Assembly: GCF_008802405.1 (NCBI RefSeq)
Contig: NZ_VZDO01000013.1
Location: 1-64,000 of the forward strand
Source: Plantimonas leprariae
Lineage (GTDB): Bacteria; Pseudomonadota; Alphaproteobacteria; Rhizobiales; Rhizobiaceae
Reading direction: 5' to 3'
DNA length: 64,000 nt
Below are positions 27,201-36,254 of this stretch, piece after piece. Every line of letters starts with the position of its first letter. The stretch's first letter is position 1. The notes beneath the pieces were generated by a model. That model saw nothing but the letters and a program-made list of their open reading frames with translations, did not search any database and was not told the origin of the DNA. Made by a program: the position numbers and the translations under genes.

Positions 27201-30200
27201 AAGGTTGATCTCGCCTTCCTTGAACTGCGCCTCGAATTCGCGCAGCCGGTGCGGCGGCTGCTGCGCGGAGTGTTCCTCCGCGCGGATGTACGGCGCGAGG
27301 GTGGCCGCCCTGTCGTGCAGATTGGTCCACACGCCGGTCGCCCGCAGCGATGCGACTGTCGGGTCGTCCTGGACGAAGGCGGCAAGTTCGGCGCGCTCCG
27401 ACGGGTTGCGCGGAAACGCGGTCGGCAGGCGGGGGAACCGCAGCGGCTCGGGCGCCTGCGCGGCGCCGGGCGGGTTGCCGCGAACGCCATAGGGCGTGCG
27501 GCCGAAAAGGAGGCGCGGCAGGACCCGGTGCGTGACGGGGCAGAGCCAGCCGGTCGAGACCGGCGCGATCTCGATCCGCTCGAAGTTCAGCGCGAATGTC
27601 GACCCGCTTCCGGACAGCAACGGTTCGATCCGCGTCCAGGCGGCGCGCAGGAGATCGTTGATCACGGCACGGCCTTCTCCATCCTCGGCGTCCATCGCGA
27701 GAACGCGTTCCAGCACGAGAACGGCGTTCGGCTTGGAACCGGCCCGGGCGCTCGCTTTCGGCCAGGTCACGTCCGAATCGGTCCGCTTCTCCCGATCGGG
27801 TCCGACGATGCTGCGCAGGAACGACTTGCGAGGCAGGAACCAGCGCGCATCGTCGCTATTGACGCTCAGCACGAAATTGTTCCGGACGACGCCGTCGAGG
27901 AGGAAGTAGAGGAAGTCGCGCCAGTTGCCGATCGAGAAGCCTCGGTTTCGGAGTTCGGCGGGAAGGCTGGCGGGCCCGAGCTTCTCCAATTCCGGTGCGC
28001 CGAGCTTGGCCATGCCCAGCGTCTCGATCGCGTTGGCGCGGCGGGGGCGGCGGTTCAGTTCCCGCAGGAGAAGGAAGTTCGCGAGCTTCTCGGCGTCGCG
28101 GAAGCGTTCGTCGCGGTCCGCATCCCAGACGCTGCCGATCCACTGCTTGACCATGGGCTCGCTGGCGAGAGCCTTGACGGCATCCGTCCAACGAACGGGT
28201 TTCGGCTCGCTCGCGCCGGCGAGTTCATCGTCAATGCGCTGGATCTCGTCGGCGAAATCATCGGCGTAGCGGGCGAACTTGGCCCGTCTGTCATGGAGCT
28301 CGGTCCGTCTCTCGTCCGTCAGCCCCACGTCCTTGGCCGCCTTCTGCACGAGATGGTAGACGAAGGCGCGCACGAAGCTGCGCTCGGAAAGCGTTTCCAC
28401 GTTGGCCGCGAAGCGGGCTGTGCCCTGCCGGCTGTCGGTGAACGACAGGAGCTGGCGGCCTTCCGCCGGCAGCTCGACGTTGCGGCGCTCGCTCGGCTTC
28501 ACCCCGTCCAGCATCGTCGGAGCGGCGTTCTGGATCAGGAACGGCGCGCCGAAACGGAAAGGCCAGAGCATCCGCCCTTCCGCCCGCGACGGCTTAGCGT
28601 TGCAGTGCGGGCAACGTTCCTCGCTGAGCACGCGGCTCATCCAGACCTTGGCGCCTTCCGCCTTGCGCTCGGGCAGCACGCCGGTTCGGGGATCGACGAT
28701 GCGTTCGGACAATCCCGGGAGCGCCCGGGTGGCGATCAGCCGCCGGGCTGCCTTCGCGCGGCCGGGAGCCGGTGGCCGAGGCTCCTCGTCCTCCTCGCTC
28801 GCTTCGTCGGTTTCCCGCGCGCTCGCCGCGGCGAACTCGTCCGCGTCGGGAGCGAGGGCCGCAGGGCGCAGGCGGTCGCCGTGGTCGAAGGCGTCGAGCC
28901 AGGGCTCGCCGCATTCCCGGCAGCCGACGATCTCGAACAGCGGGCCCTGGCAGGCCGGGCAGGCATCGCTCCGCTCGAAGGCGAGCCCGCCGAATGGCCA
29001 GTCAACAGTTTTGGCTCCGGTGCATGCCGGGTCGAGACAGGACCAGAGGCCGGGCACGGCGCGGACGAACTTGTGCACCCGCAGCGGCAGCAGCGGCCCG
29101 CCGCCCGCCCGGGACGACGAACCGGCAACCGCTTCCACCAGGGAGCGGACATCGATCCCGGCGACGGCGGCAAGCTCGGCGGCGCGAGCGAGCGGGACGG
29201 GTCCGGCTTCCGCTTCCCGGACGAGACGCTGGACGACCGGGTTCGCGGCGAACGCCCGGGTCCCGAAGTCCGCGGCGCTCAGCGCCGTCGACCGGGAGGG
29301 CGGCGGCAGCGTCACGTCCTCGCGCGCGCCGAGGACGACGCGCACCTGGCTCGAGGGGACGCCCGCGAGATCGGCGAGGTAGCGTTGCAGGTCGGACTTC
29401 GCCGCCTCGTCCCTGCCGCCGATGGTGGCCGACGTCGCGACGAAGCGCACGTCCTTCGCCTCGACGCCGAAAGCCTGCAGCACCCGGCGCAGGAGCAGCG
29501 AGACTTCCGCCGCCGCCGAGCCGACATAAGAGTGCGCCTCGTCGATCACGATCCAGCGCAGCTTGCCGCGCGACGCTTCGATGATCGGCTGATCCTCTTT
29601 GCGGATCGTCATGTATTCCAGCATCGTGTTGTTGGTCACGAGCACCGGCGGCGGATCGCTGCGCAACGTGGTGCGGTAAAACACCTGCTCGGGCGACTTC
29701 GCCTCGTCTCGATCCCGGTCGCGCTTGCGCCGGTCGAGCATCAGACCGTTGAACAGCCCGAAGCGGATGTCGCCGTCGAAGGGCGCGATCCAGCGGCGCA
29801 GGCGCTCCTCCTGGCTGGCAATCAGGGCGTTCAGAGGGTAGAGCATCAGCGCGTAGACGCCCGAAAGCCGCCCGCTCCGCTCCGCCTCGCGCGCCAGATC
29901 GTCCAGCATCGGCACCAGGAAGCACTCGGTCTTGCCGGAGCCGGTTCCGCTCGAGACCAGGACGGAACGCCGGTCCGGCGCGAGAAGATGCTCCCAAGCC
30001 TCCAGCTGATGGGCGTAGACGGGATAGTCGAAGCGGTAGGCCTCGCCGGGCTCGCCATGGGTCAGCGCCGAAACGAGCCGATGATGCAGGAGGCTCCCCG
30101 CCAGATCGGCCGGCGTCCTGCCGGAAGACACGAAGCCCGCCGCGCCTTCGAGCGCAGGTTCGGCGAACAGGGCGCCCTTGCCGACGTCGTCTCCCGCGAG

Positions 30201-30344
30201 CCGTTCGCGCAGGAACGCGTTGAGTTCGGCGTGGCGCAGTCCCCCTTGCGCGATCACTGCCTCCGTGACGCGCTCCCGAAGCCGGCGGTCGATGGCGAGC
30301 GGCGACAGGCTGCCGTCGGCTCCGAGTTGCAGATCGATGCCCAA
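24273..30344 (-). CDS. giant DEAD/DEAH helicase with DUF1998 and a C-terminal PLD-like extension
   Basis: 2023 aa. Motor: Walker A SSGTGSGKTE (about 128), DEAH box VIDEAHSYVGS (about 270), motif III ATSATIGG, motif VI YRQRVGRAGRRRQ (about 1085). Several CxxC pairs (CPACQGPL, CRECGEPW, CPHCN, CRACGE, CPACG) precede the DUF1998 cysteine cluster CPAQCLKGCSAC (about 1610). The last 350 residues include IGYSDRYLKAP and SHGRKLTIGYSDG, which resemble the phospholipase-D-like MIT C-terminal domain; this match is tentative. Together these recall DISARM DrmA, DrmB and DrmC in one chain. The TTG start immediately follows the TGA of the upstream gene, with GGAGAG eight bases before it. An ATP-driven DNA translocase or unwinding role in defence is likely. 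Confidence 0.85.
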   Translation of the reverse strand: MGIDLQLGADGSLSPLAIDRRLRERVTEAVIAQGGLRHAELNAFLRERLAGDDVGKGALFAEPALEGAAGFVSSGRTPADLAGSLLHHRLVSALTHGEPGEAYRFDYPVYAHQLEAWEHLLAPDRRSVLVSSGTGSGKTECFLVPMLDDLAREAERSGRLSGVYALMLYPLNALIASQEERLRRWIAPFDGDIRFGLFNGLMLDRRKRDRDRDEAKSPEQVFYRTTLRSDPPPVLVTNNTMLEYMTIRKEDQPIIEASRGKLRWIVIDEAHSYVGSAAAEVSLLLRRVLQAFGVEAKDVRFVATSATIGGRDEAAKSDLQRYLADLAGVPSSQVRVVLGAREDVTLPPPSRSTALSAADFGTRAFAANPVVQRLVREAEAGPVPLARAAELAAVAGIDVRSLVEAVAGSSSRAGGGPLLPLRVHKFVRAVPGLWSCLDPACTGAKTVDWPFGGLAFERSDACPACQGPLFEIVGCRECGEPWLDAFDHGDRLRPAALAPDADEFAAASARETDEASEEDEEPRPPAPGRAKAARRLIATRALPGLSERIVDPRTGVLPERKAEGAKVWMSRVLSEERCPHCNAKPSRAEGRMLWPFRFGAPFLIQNAAPTMLDGVKPSERRNVELPAEGRQLLSFTDSRQGTARFAANVETLSERSFVRAFVYHLVQKAAKDVGLTDERRTELHDRRAKFARYADDFADEIQRIDDELAGASEPKPVRWTDAVKALASEPMVKQWIGSVWDADRDERFRDAEKLANFLLLRELNRRPRRANAIETLGMAKLGAPELEKLGPASLPAELRNRGFSIGNWRDFLYFLLDGVVRNNFVLSVNSDDARWFLPRKSFLRSIVGPDREKRTDSDVTWPKASARAGSKPNAVLVLERVLAMDAEDGEGRAVINDLLRAAWTRIEPLLSGSGSTFALNFERIEIAPVSTGWLCPVTHRVLPRLLFGRTPYGVRGNPPGAAQAPEPLRFPRLPTAFPRNPSERAELAAFVQDDPTVASLRATGVWTNLHDRAATLAPYIRAEEHSAQQPPHRLREFEAQFKEGEINLLACSTTMEMGVDIGSVEAVLNTNVPPSIANYRQRVGRAGRRRQSFASSLTFARDTPLDREAFRDPVRYLGRQIRAPQVRLDSRRIVQRHVNALLLAGWFRQAKGELDKVKVGTFFGFPENLSAEPDADPPVQRFGAWLRQPSTAAACREPLDRLTAGTALAGSGQLASRAAEMFALAADAFGSQWSTLAAQAQSLAPDARRGLELQLRRMCREPLLKELSARSLLPGHGFPNAVVPFINDCKDNEERQRRREDEGETSRNRRYDYPSRNADVAIREYAPGAEVVIDGLVWTSAGVTLNWERPAHEAKAREIQSIRWSWVCRACGETGGAHSKPEDCPACGADELSPQQFLEPAGFRVDWRSRPHNETDTTLFIEPQPARISARGARWEPLLDPALGRARASADGRVFHCSLGAARQGYRVCLDCGRAEEESDAALRDHDALMPVKGNLGRCPGNDRKFARTAPLALGCEVLTDVAEMQPAALAEEGTAWAFASALREALARGLGIETREIGLGVERKRNLLGAPACSVFLFDATAGGAGYAPRLIDDPVSALKSARDILDCPAQCLKGCSACVLVPDLHARQEIVDRRAALAFVESLLGDLADPPPDDVAVPGAELCPPVADALVRRLAEGGTVTIWAHEEIDIAALAQPPLSTLLGAAGRSGAAFRVVLAPDRLAALDDAARAGLRDASHRHRFTLVSGEPPVARNGALLLAAHESATTTKGFFSRDRGAAVLGASWGSGSLHPAVAATLTSLPSTSPVDASVLERSVRPGDRVRVIAQDPERSARLFGTSFLQRLLRPELEAAGLWKPGRLASIGYSDRYLKAPLPVLLLLRVAAALKSELGAKTTAIPLTLVTEPLRDDRLGLSSRRLFHDWQKEADRSATIRALARDLGFDCRYADGGASHGRKLTIGYSDGSAAIVLFDQGFGYWRSTRQDDHPFRASPAEQARSLINSSVLVGGNGDSYFAVTRAEGPT

Positions 30345-33300
30345 TCACGTCTCTCCCAAGGCGATGGCGTAGGCTTCGCGGAACCAGCGGGGATGACGTC
30401 GGCCGATATCCTTGATGCAGGCGATCTCATAGGCATGCAGCGTGACGCGCCCCCGCGCCGCGCGGGCGGCGACGACCGGTGCATCGAGCGGCCGCCAGAA
30501 ATGCTCGCCGACCCTCCAGCCAGGCAGCACCCCCGCGCGCTCGGGGCGGAACGGGCTGGCGGTCTCAGGGATGCGGTCCTGCGAACGGTTCAGGAACTCG
30601 TTCGCAGCCGTGTGCAAATCCTTTTGCACCTTCCGCGGCTCCAAGTGTGGTGCCAATTCCGGGTTGGCTTCGCAGATCGTCTTCCGGCGGCTTCCGATCA
30701 ATTCGGCCACGACCTCAACCTCATCCGGAAAGCGCTCGATCAGGAAGCGGAACCGGGTTGCCGCGGCCTCGCTCCAGTCTTCGGCTGGAACCAGCGACCA
30801 GTCGAAAGGAAGTCCCTGGGACAGGCGCAAGAGCGCCTCAACGTCCTTCTCCGCCGCCTCGAACAACATGGTCGCCGCCAATCGCGGCTGACGCGACAGG
30901 TGCAGGAACACGTCGAAGGTGGAGGGCGGCAGGCCGTCCAGCGACAGGGCGAGCTGAATCAGGTCCCGAACAAACGCGCGGCTTTCGGGCGAGTCAGGCG
31001 CCGCGAGGACCGAGGCGCACGCGGCACCGAGCGACGCGTTGCGCGCGGCGTGGTCGGCGATACCGGCGGCACGCGCCAGCGCCGCTTCCGGAGCTGCAGA
31101 ACCCGGCGCGCCACGCACTAGTCTCGGTGCGCTGAGGACCCTTTCCCGGGCGCGCAGGTAGACCAGCCAGTCCCCGGTCAGTTCCGGCGGCTCCAGACCG
31201 TCCTGCCTGGCCGAGGAGTCGAAGGGGCCGAGATCGTGCTCGCGGGCGGGCTCGGAGGCCAGCCGTCCGACGACGCGGGGCGCGTCGTCCGACATAGCTC
31301 CGTCGAACCGCCAGCGGTCAGACTGCACGACGAGAGGCGTGTCGAACTCCTGGACGTACCAGAAGTTGTTGCGCCCATCGTGGAAATCGAGCTTGACCGA
31401 AGCGTGGATGTCGCCGTGCGGGCGCAACAGCGCGACGAGGTCGTCGCGGATCGTCGAAAGCGGAAGCTCCTCTTCCACGCACCAGGTCACAAAGCAATGG
31501 GGCACCGGCCTCCGGTCGCGGTCCAGGAGTTGCGCCGTCAGCTCGCAACGCCCGTCCGTGCGAGCGACGTAGCGGTTGATCGTCGACAGCGCGACCCGGC
31601 CGTCGCGGGGAACCGCCGCGCCGGACCAGTCCACGATCCAGGCATGATGGGGCAGCGGCACGGACAAGACGACGGGCGTGGGCGAGCCGTCCAGCAGTTC
31701 AAGGGAACAGGACGTCCGCGTGCTTCCCTGTAGTGGGAAGCGCACGCAGTGCGGAGCGACCTGCTCGCTCCCGTCGCTTCTGACGCCGCCCGGCCACCCG
31801 GAAACGACGATGTCGATGGCGCCGTTTTGCGGCTTGCGCTCGATGCGGAACCTGTCAGGCAGAACGACGGCGTCGCGGCGGTCGCGGACGTGGCCGGTTT
31901 TCGCGTCGCGCCAGGAAAACTCGCACGGGCCGGGCTTCATACTGCCGGCGAAAGGCAGCCACGCGCTCTGGCCGCGCGGCCGCCACCGGATCTCTCCGGA
32001 AAGGGGAGCCGATCTGCGGCTTCCCTTGCGCAATTCGAGCTTCGGCGGGCCGAGGAAGACCGGCACGTCGACATCCAGGTTCGTCATGCCCGGCACAAGC
32101 TGCCCAACGAATTCGAGGCAGTCGCGCTCCTCGCCCTTCTGACCGGTCCGGACGAGATAAACGTCCCCGTCCGGCGCCCGGATCGACGCCTCCCCTTGAA
32201 CGCGCCACAGCCGGCGGCCCAATTTCTCGCTTTGCGCCACACATTCGATGCGCGAAGCGGGAGACCGGGGCTCGCAGGTCCAACGGTGCGGCAGATCGAC
32301 GTAGACGGTGTCGGGACCGTAACCCCGGCTGCCCGTTCCAATCAGGCGGAACGCTTGCGGCGGATCCTCGCCACTGATCGGCTCGAAGACGCGGACGCTC
32401 GCCGAAACCGCATCGCCGCCATGGACGATGAAGGGACCGGCGACGCGCTGCGCGCCGCCGCGCAGCTCGACCGAAACCGGGACTGCCGACGTGAGATTCA
32501 ACGCTGGGTGCAGGGTTGTCTGCCGCGCGATCCACATTCCGTCGTCATCAGGATCGGCAACAGCCAGTTCGCCGGACACATAGCGGGCAAATTCACCGGA
32601 CGGGAACAAGCGCAGGCGGTTCCATTCGCTGCTCGCACCGGACGCGACCGCGCGGCCTCTGGCGTCCCTCAGCAAGCCTTCGAGCTTCAACTCGATGCCT
32701 TCCCACCAGTTATCCGTTGAGACAAAAAGCTGGCGCTCGATTTTCGCGACGGACCCGACAGGTGTCCGCTCCGTCGTTTTCACGAGCCCGTCGATGAGGG
32801 CCTTTCCCGCCTCCGTGCCGACGCGGATCGGCATGTCGTCGCGCCATTTTGGATGGTGCTCGTCGAGCCAAATCGAAACCAGCGATCCAGCCGGAACGCC
32901 GTTCTGCTCGGCGACGCGTCTCCATCGCAGGACCGCAAGCGCCAAATCCGCGGCGAGAACACGGATTTCCGTGTGCCGCCAAGTCGATGGAACCAAGCTG
33001 TCCATGAGTTCGTCCGCGACGTCGTTCGCGGCCTGCATCGCGGCGTCACCGTCCTCTGCGGGGCGGGACAGGAGCGTTCCGACCAGGCGTTCGAGGAAGC
33101 GCGGCGCCCAACCGCTGCCCTGTCCCTCGAGCGCCGCGATCGGAAAGCCGCCCTGCCGCGCGAGGGCGGCAAGCCGGTGATGCGTGCGGTTGATGATCAG
33201 GGGGCGGATGTTCCACCACCGGAGCCCTTTGTCGGCCCATTCCGTCCACCCGACAGCGTCCGGATCGAGGCCGAGCGGCTCGGCTAAGGCTTGCCAGCGG

Positions 33301-33716
33301 CGCCCCGACCCGTCGTAGCAGCGTCGGAACCACTCGGCGGCCCACAGGGCAAACTTCGCGGCGAGCTTGGGCTCCGGCTCGCCGAGGAAAGCCGGAGCGC
33401 TCTGGCGCAGTCCTATCTGAAGACGGCGGAAGGCATCGTCGGACAGGTGGTATCTGTACAACGGTCGCCCGTCCAACTCGACGATACCAAGCTCAGAGAG
33501 CCAATGCGGTCGTAAAGAAGCTGGAGCAGCGAGCGTCGGAACGGCGGGTTGCGCGGCGGTGCGTCTTAACATGAACAGGAGGCTTTTTGCGCGTAAGTGC
33601 AAGCGGTTCAGCCCCGGCTCGCTCGAAGCCTGCAGCACCCCGACGAGTCGATTGAGCTCCTTCGCGTCGTTCCGCGCCCCCTCGATGAGCGCCTCGTACT
33701 CCTCCAGCCTCATCAT
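30345..33716 (-). CDS. STY4851/YjiT-like large protein, partner of the DUF1998 helicase
   Basis: About 1123 aa. The region around residues 75-200 (GRPLYRYHLSDDAFRRL, KFALWAAEWFRRCYDG, WWNIRPLI) matches what I remember of the STY4851/ECs_5259 (YjiT) family. The centre is beta-rich and the last third helical. No nuclease or ATPase motif is visible. E. coli K-12 yjiT lies beside the helicase remnant yjiV in the immigration control region, which supports a two-gene unit with the helicase downstream; the two genes abut with no gap. Function is unknown; recognition or scaffolding of the helicase is a guess. Start: the first of two adjacent ATGs (33716, 33713), with GGGAG about 13 bases upstream. 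Confidence 0.72.
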   Translation of the reverse strand: MMRLEEYEALIEGARNDAKELNRLVGVLQASSEPGLNRLHLRAKSLLFMLRRTAAQPAVPTLAAPASLRPHWLSELGIVELDGRPLYRYHLSDDAFRRLQIGLRQSAPAFLGEPEPKLAAKFALWAAEWFRRCYDGSGRRWQALAEPLGLDPDAVGWTEWADKGLRWWNIRPLIINRTHHRLAALARQGGFPIAALEGQGSGWAPRFLERLVGTLLSRPAEDGDAAMQAANDVADELMDSLVPSTWRHTEIRVLAADLALAVLRWRRVAEQNGVPAGSLVSIWLDEHHPKWRDDMPIRVGTEAGKALIDGLVKTTERTPVGSVAKIERQLFVSTDNWWEGIELKLEGLLRDARGRAVASGASSEWNRLRLFPSGEFARYVSGELAVADPDDDGMWIARQTTLHPALNLTSAVPVSVELRGGAQRVAGPFIVHGGDAVSASVRVFEPISGEDPPQAFRLIGTGSRGYGPDTVYVDLPHRWTCEPRSPASRIECVAQSEKLGRRLWRVQGEASIRAPDGDVYLVRTGQKGEERDCLEFVGQLVPGMTNLDVDVPVFLGPPKLELRKGSRRSAPLSGEIRWRPRGQSAWLPFAGSMKPGPCEFSWRDAKTGHVRDRRDAVVLPDRFRIERKPQNGAIDIVVSGWPGGVRSDGSEQVAPHCVRFPLQGSTRTSCSLELLDGSPTPVVLSVPLPHHAWIVDWSGAAVPRDGRVALSTINRYVARTDGRCELTAQLLDRDRRPVPHCFVTWCVEEELPLSTIRDDLVALLRPHGDIHASVKLDFHDGRNNFWYVQEFDTPLVVQSDRWRFDGAMSDDAPRVVGRLASEPAREHDLGPFDSSARQDGLEPPELTGDWLVYLRARERVLSAPRLVRGAPGSAAPEAALARAAGIADHAARNASLGAACASVLAAPDSPESRAFVRDLIQLALSLDGLPPSTFDVFLHLSRQPRLAATMLFEAAEKDVEALLRLSQGLPFDWSLVPAEDWSEAAATRFRFLIERFPDEVEVVAELIGSRRKTICEANPELAPHLEPRKVQKDLHTAANEFLNRSQDRIPETASPFRPERAGVLPGWRVGEHFWRPLDAPVVAARAARGRVTLHAYEIACIKDIGRRHPRWFREAYAIALGET

Positions 33717-34016
33717 TTTTGAAGATAGCTCCCAGGCCGGCCTCATCGCAAGCCAAGAGCAAATCTCTCCTTAAAGTTGTCCAGTTTCAAGCGGCTGTGG
33801 TATCGTTCAACTCGCAAATAGCTGACAGCCCTCGTGCGTGGGAAGGTCACGCGGACGCTCGCATTCGGAGCGCGGCTAGTTGACGGCAAGGTCGCTTGAC
33901 ATGTGGGTCGACGCGAGTGCTCGACGCCGTCCGCCTCGACAAGGTGGCGAGCGCCCTGATGCAGGCGAGAGCGACGCCTGATGCGGAATGGAAATCTGAC
34001 CTTAACAGGAGAACCG
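33717..34016. promoter_or_regulatory. 300-bp divergent promoter region
   Basis: It separates the minus-strand YjiT-like gene from the plus-strand DUF262 gene. No coding frame is convincing. An ATG at 33981 is in frame with the DUF262 protein but lacks an RBS. Promoters for both directions must lie here; no operator was recognised. Confidence 0.45.
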
Positions 34017-35900
34017 ATGTTCGACAGCACGAAGATCCAGTTGCCGAAGCTCTTGGAGCAGGCCGAGAGGGGTAAGCTTCAGCTCCCGGATTTTCAGCGG
34101 AGCTACGTCTGGGACGAGGACGCCGTCATATCGCTCATCGCGAGCGTCTTGAGGGGGTTTCCTGTGGGAGCGCTCCTCACGCTTGAAACCGGGGGCGACA
34201 TCAACTTCAAGGCTCGTCCGCTCGAAGGCATCGAACTGAAAGCCGAAACAACTCCGGACAATTTCCTGCTCGACGGACAGCAGAGGGTCACCTCGCTTTA
34301 CAAGGTCCTTTGTTCGAGTACGGCTTCCTTGGTCAAGATCGCGCCGAACAAGGTGGCCGGACGCTATTACTACCTCGACCTTTCACGGATCAGTAGCGAG
34401 AACCAGAACGTCGAGGACTGGATCGTCGCCGTTCCGGAGAACAGAATCCGAACCGTGAATTTCGGACAGAACATCGACCTCGACCTATCCTCCGCGCCGC
34501 AGGAATACGAGAGTCATATGTTCCCGCTGCGCCTCGCGTTCCGGCCGGAAAAAACGAAGTGGTTGTGGGCCTACCGCAAACACTGGGAGGATCGTGAAGA
34601 CGTTACCGACAACGTCATGAATTTTGAGCTCGGCGCGCTCAACGTCATCACCTCCTACGAGATGCCGATCATCGGGCTGACCAAGGAGAACAGTCGGGAA
34701 GCCGTCTGTACCGTCTTCGAGAAGGTCAACGTCGGAGGTGTCAAACTCGACGCGTTCGAACTGTTGACGGCCGTCTTCGCCGGGGAGCGCGCCGGCTTCG
34801 ACCTTCGCGAGGACTGGAGCGGATCGAAGGCATCGACCGGTCGAAAGGGCAGGATCGAAGCTGGGACCAAGTTCGACAACGTGTCGGGAAAGATCGCCAG
34901 CACGGATTTTCTGCAAGCCTGCACCCTTCTGGAGACGCGCGAAAAGCGGTTGGCGAGCGGCGGAGTGCCGGAGAATCAACGGCCGCAGGTCACCTGCCGG
35001 CGGGAAGCCATGCTTTCATTGCCGTTGGCGGCTTACGAAAGACACGCTCCGTCGATAGAGCATGGCTTCATCGAGACTTCTAAATTCCTGACTTCCCAGG
35101 GCATCGTGCTCGCCCGCGAGCTTCCCTACCCGCCCCAGAGCGTCGCGCTCGCGTGCGTTTTCGCGATCCTCGGCAACAAGCTGGACAACGCGGAGCGGCG
35201 GAAGAACTTGTCGCACTGGTATTGGACCGGCGTCATCTGCGAGCACTATGGAAGCGCGACCGAAACGAAGATCGCGCGAGACGTACCGCAGCTCGTCGCA
35301 TGGCTCGCAGAAGGCGATCCGCTACCGTCGATGTTGTCGATGCTGGCCTTCAATCCGGAAAGGCTGCATTCGCTGAGGACGCGGCGTTCCGCGGCCTATA
35401 AGGGCTTTCACGCCCTCCTGATGGCTTTTGGATGCCAGGACTTCGTCACAGGCAAACCGTTCGACACCGCCACGATCTGGCAGGACGCGATCGATCTTCA
35501 TCACGTCTTCCCGCAATCCTGGTGCGGCAAGAACGGCAAACCGAAGGATGACTTCGACTGCATTCTCAATCTGACGCCGCTTTCCGCCAACACGAACCGG
35601 TATATCGCGCGCGGCGACGCCCCTTCGGTCTACCTTAAGCGGATCGAAGAGCAGGAGAAAATTGGTTCGGAAACGCTCGACGCCATCCTGCGAACGCACA
35701 TGATCGAGCCGTCCCTGCTGCGATCCGACGACTTCGAAGGCTTCATCACAGATCGCAAGAAGAAGCTCTCTCGGCTCGCGGCGGATGCGATGGGCAGCCA
35801 AGTCGTCATCAGCGACTACGAAGAGCCGGGTGCCATGACCGTCGAGGAGACGCCGGACGAGAAGTCGGCGGGAACCTACTTCCGCCTCGCTGCTGAATGA
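34017..35900 (+). CDS. DUF262 family GmrSD-like protein with C-terminal HNH nuclease
   Basis: 627 aa. The N-terminal DUF262 domain starts with KLLEQAERGKLQLPDFQRSY and carries the family motif LLDGQQRVTSLY (about 84-95). The C-terminal part carries an HNH-type metal finger, IDLHHVFPQSWC (about 490) followed by LNLTPLSANTNRY. DUF262-HNH fusions include GmrSD-type modification-dependent restriction enzymes, in which DUF262 hydrolyses nucleotide and the HNH domain cuts modified phage DNA. The substrate here is unknown. AGGAG eight bases before the ATG at 34017 fixes the start. A phosphoesterase remnant overlaps its stop by ATGA. Confidence 0.88.
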   Translation: MFDSTKIQLPKLLEQAERGKLQLPDFQRSYVWDEDAVISLIASVLRGFPVGALLTLETGGDINFKARPLEGIELKAETTPDNFLLDGQQRVTSLYKVLCSSTASLVKIAPNKVAGRYYYLDLSRISSENQNVEDWIVAVPENRIRTVNFGQNIDLDLSSAPQEYESHMFPLRLAFRPEKTKWLWAYRKHWEDREDVTDNVMNFELGALNVITSYEMPIIGLTKENSREAVCTVFEKVNVGGVKLDAFELLTAVFAGERAGFDLREDWSGSKASTGRKGRIEAGTKFDNVSGKIASTDFLQACTLLETREKRLASGGVPENQRPQVTCRREAMLSLPLAAYERHAPSIEHGFIETSKFLTSQGIVLARELPYPPQSVALACVFAILGNKLDNAERRKNLSHWYWTGVICEHYGSATETKIARDVPQLVAWLAEGDPLPSMLSMLAFNPERLHSLRTRRSAAYKGFHALLMAFGCQDFVTGKPFDTATIWQDAIDLHHVFPQSWCGKNGKPKDDFDCILNLTPLSANTNRYIARGDAPSVYLKRIEEQEKIGSETLDAILRTHMIEPSLLRSDDFEGFITDRKKKLSRLAADAMGSQVVISDYEEPGAMTVEETPDEKSAGTYFRLAAE

Positions 35901-36110
35901 ACGACGACGTCGTCGGAGACGTGCACGGTCGGGCCGCCGAATTGGAAACTTTGCTCGCCAAGCTCGGCGACCGTAAGCACTCCGGCATGGTCGCCACCCT
36001 GGGATTGGCATCTCGTCTTCGTCGGCGACCTCATCGACCGCGGTTCTGGTCAGCGCCGCCTCTTCGCGATCGTGCGGACCACGCAGGACACCAGCAACGC
36101 CTCGATCGTC
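35897..36110 (+). pseudogene. calcineurin-like metallophosphoesterase, 5' remnant with frameshift
   Basis: Beginning at the ATGA overlap with the DUF262 gene, the frame gives VVGDVHGRAAELETLLAKLG, the first metallophosphoesterase motif (GDVHG). The second motif, LVFVGDLIDRG at about 36010-36045, is only in another frame, so a frameshift lies near 35990-36008. Homology then ends and the region runs into unrelated sequence. A normal enzyme is at least 200 aa with further His motifs. The coupling suggests it was once co-expressed with the restriction-like gene. Confidence 0.7.
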
Positions 36111-36254
36111 ATGGATGTCGTTCAGCGGCGGGTGTTGACGCTAATCTTAGTAGAGACTTTCAACGGCTTGTCACGCCGATCCGCGTGGAGACCCCGCGCC
36201 GATATGCAGAAGATCTCTTGACAGCCACCCTGAGCGTGCGCCGGAATGCGGCTT

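Noticed and set aside
27249-31121. A 1290-aa plus-strand open frame
   Set aside because: It is the antisense of the helicase and YjiT-like genes, rich in Arg, Ala and Gly with no motif. The minus-strand frames carry clear helicase motifs.
14359-33716. A standard DISARM or Dpd system
   Set aside because: A DUF499 ATPase replaces the separate DrmA/DrmB/DrmC genes of DISARM, and no DpdA transglycosylase is found. Only domain-level resemblance remains.
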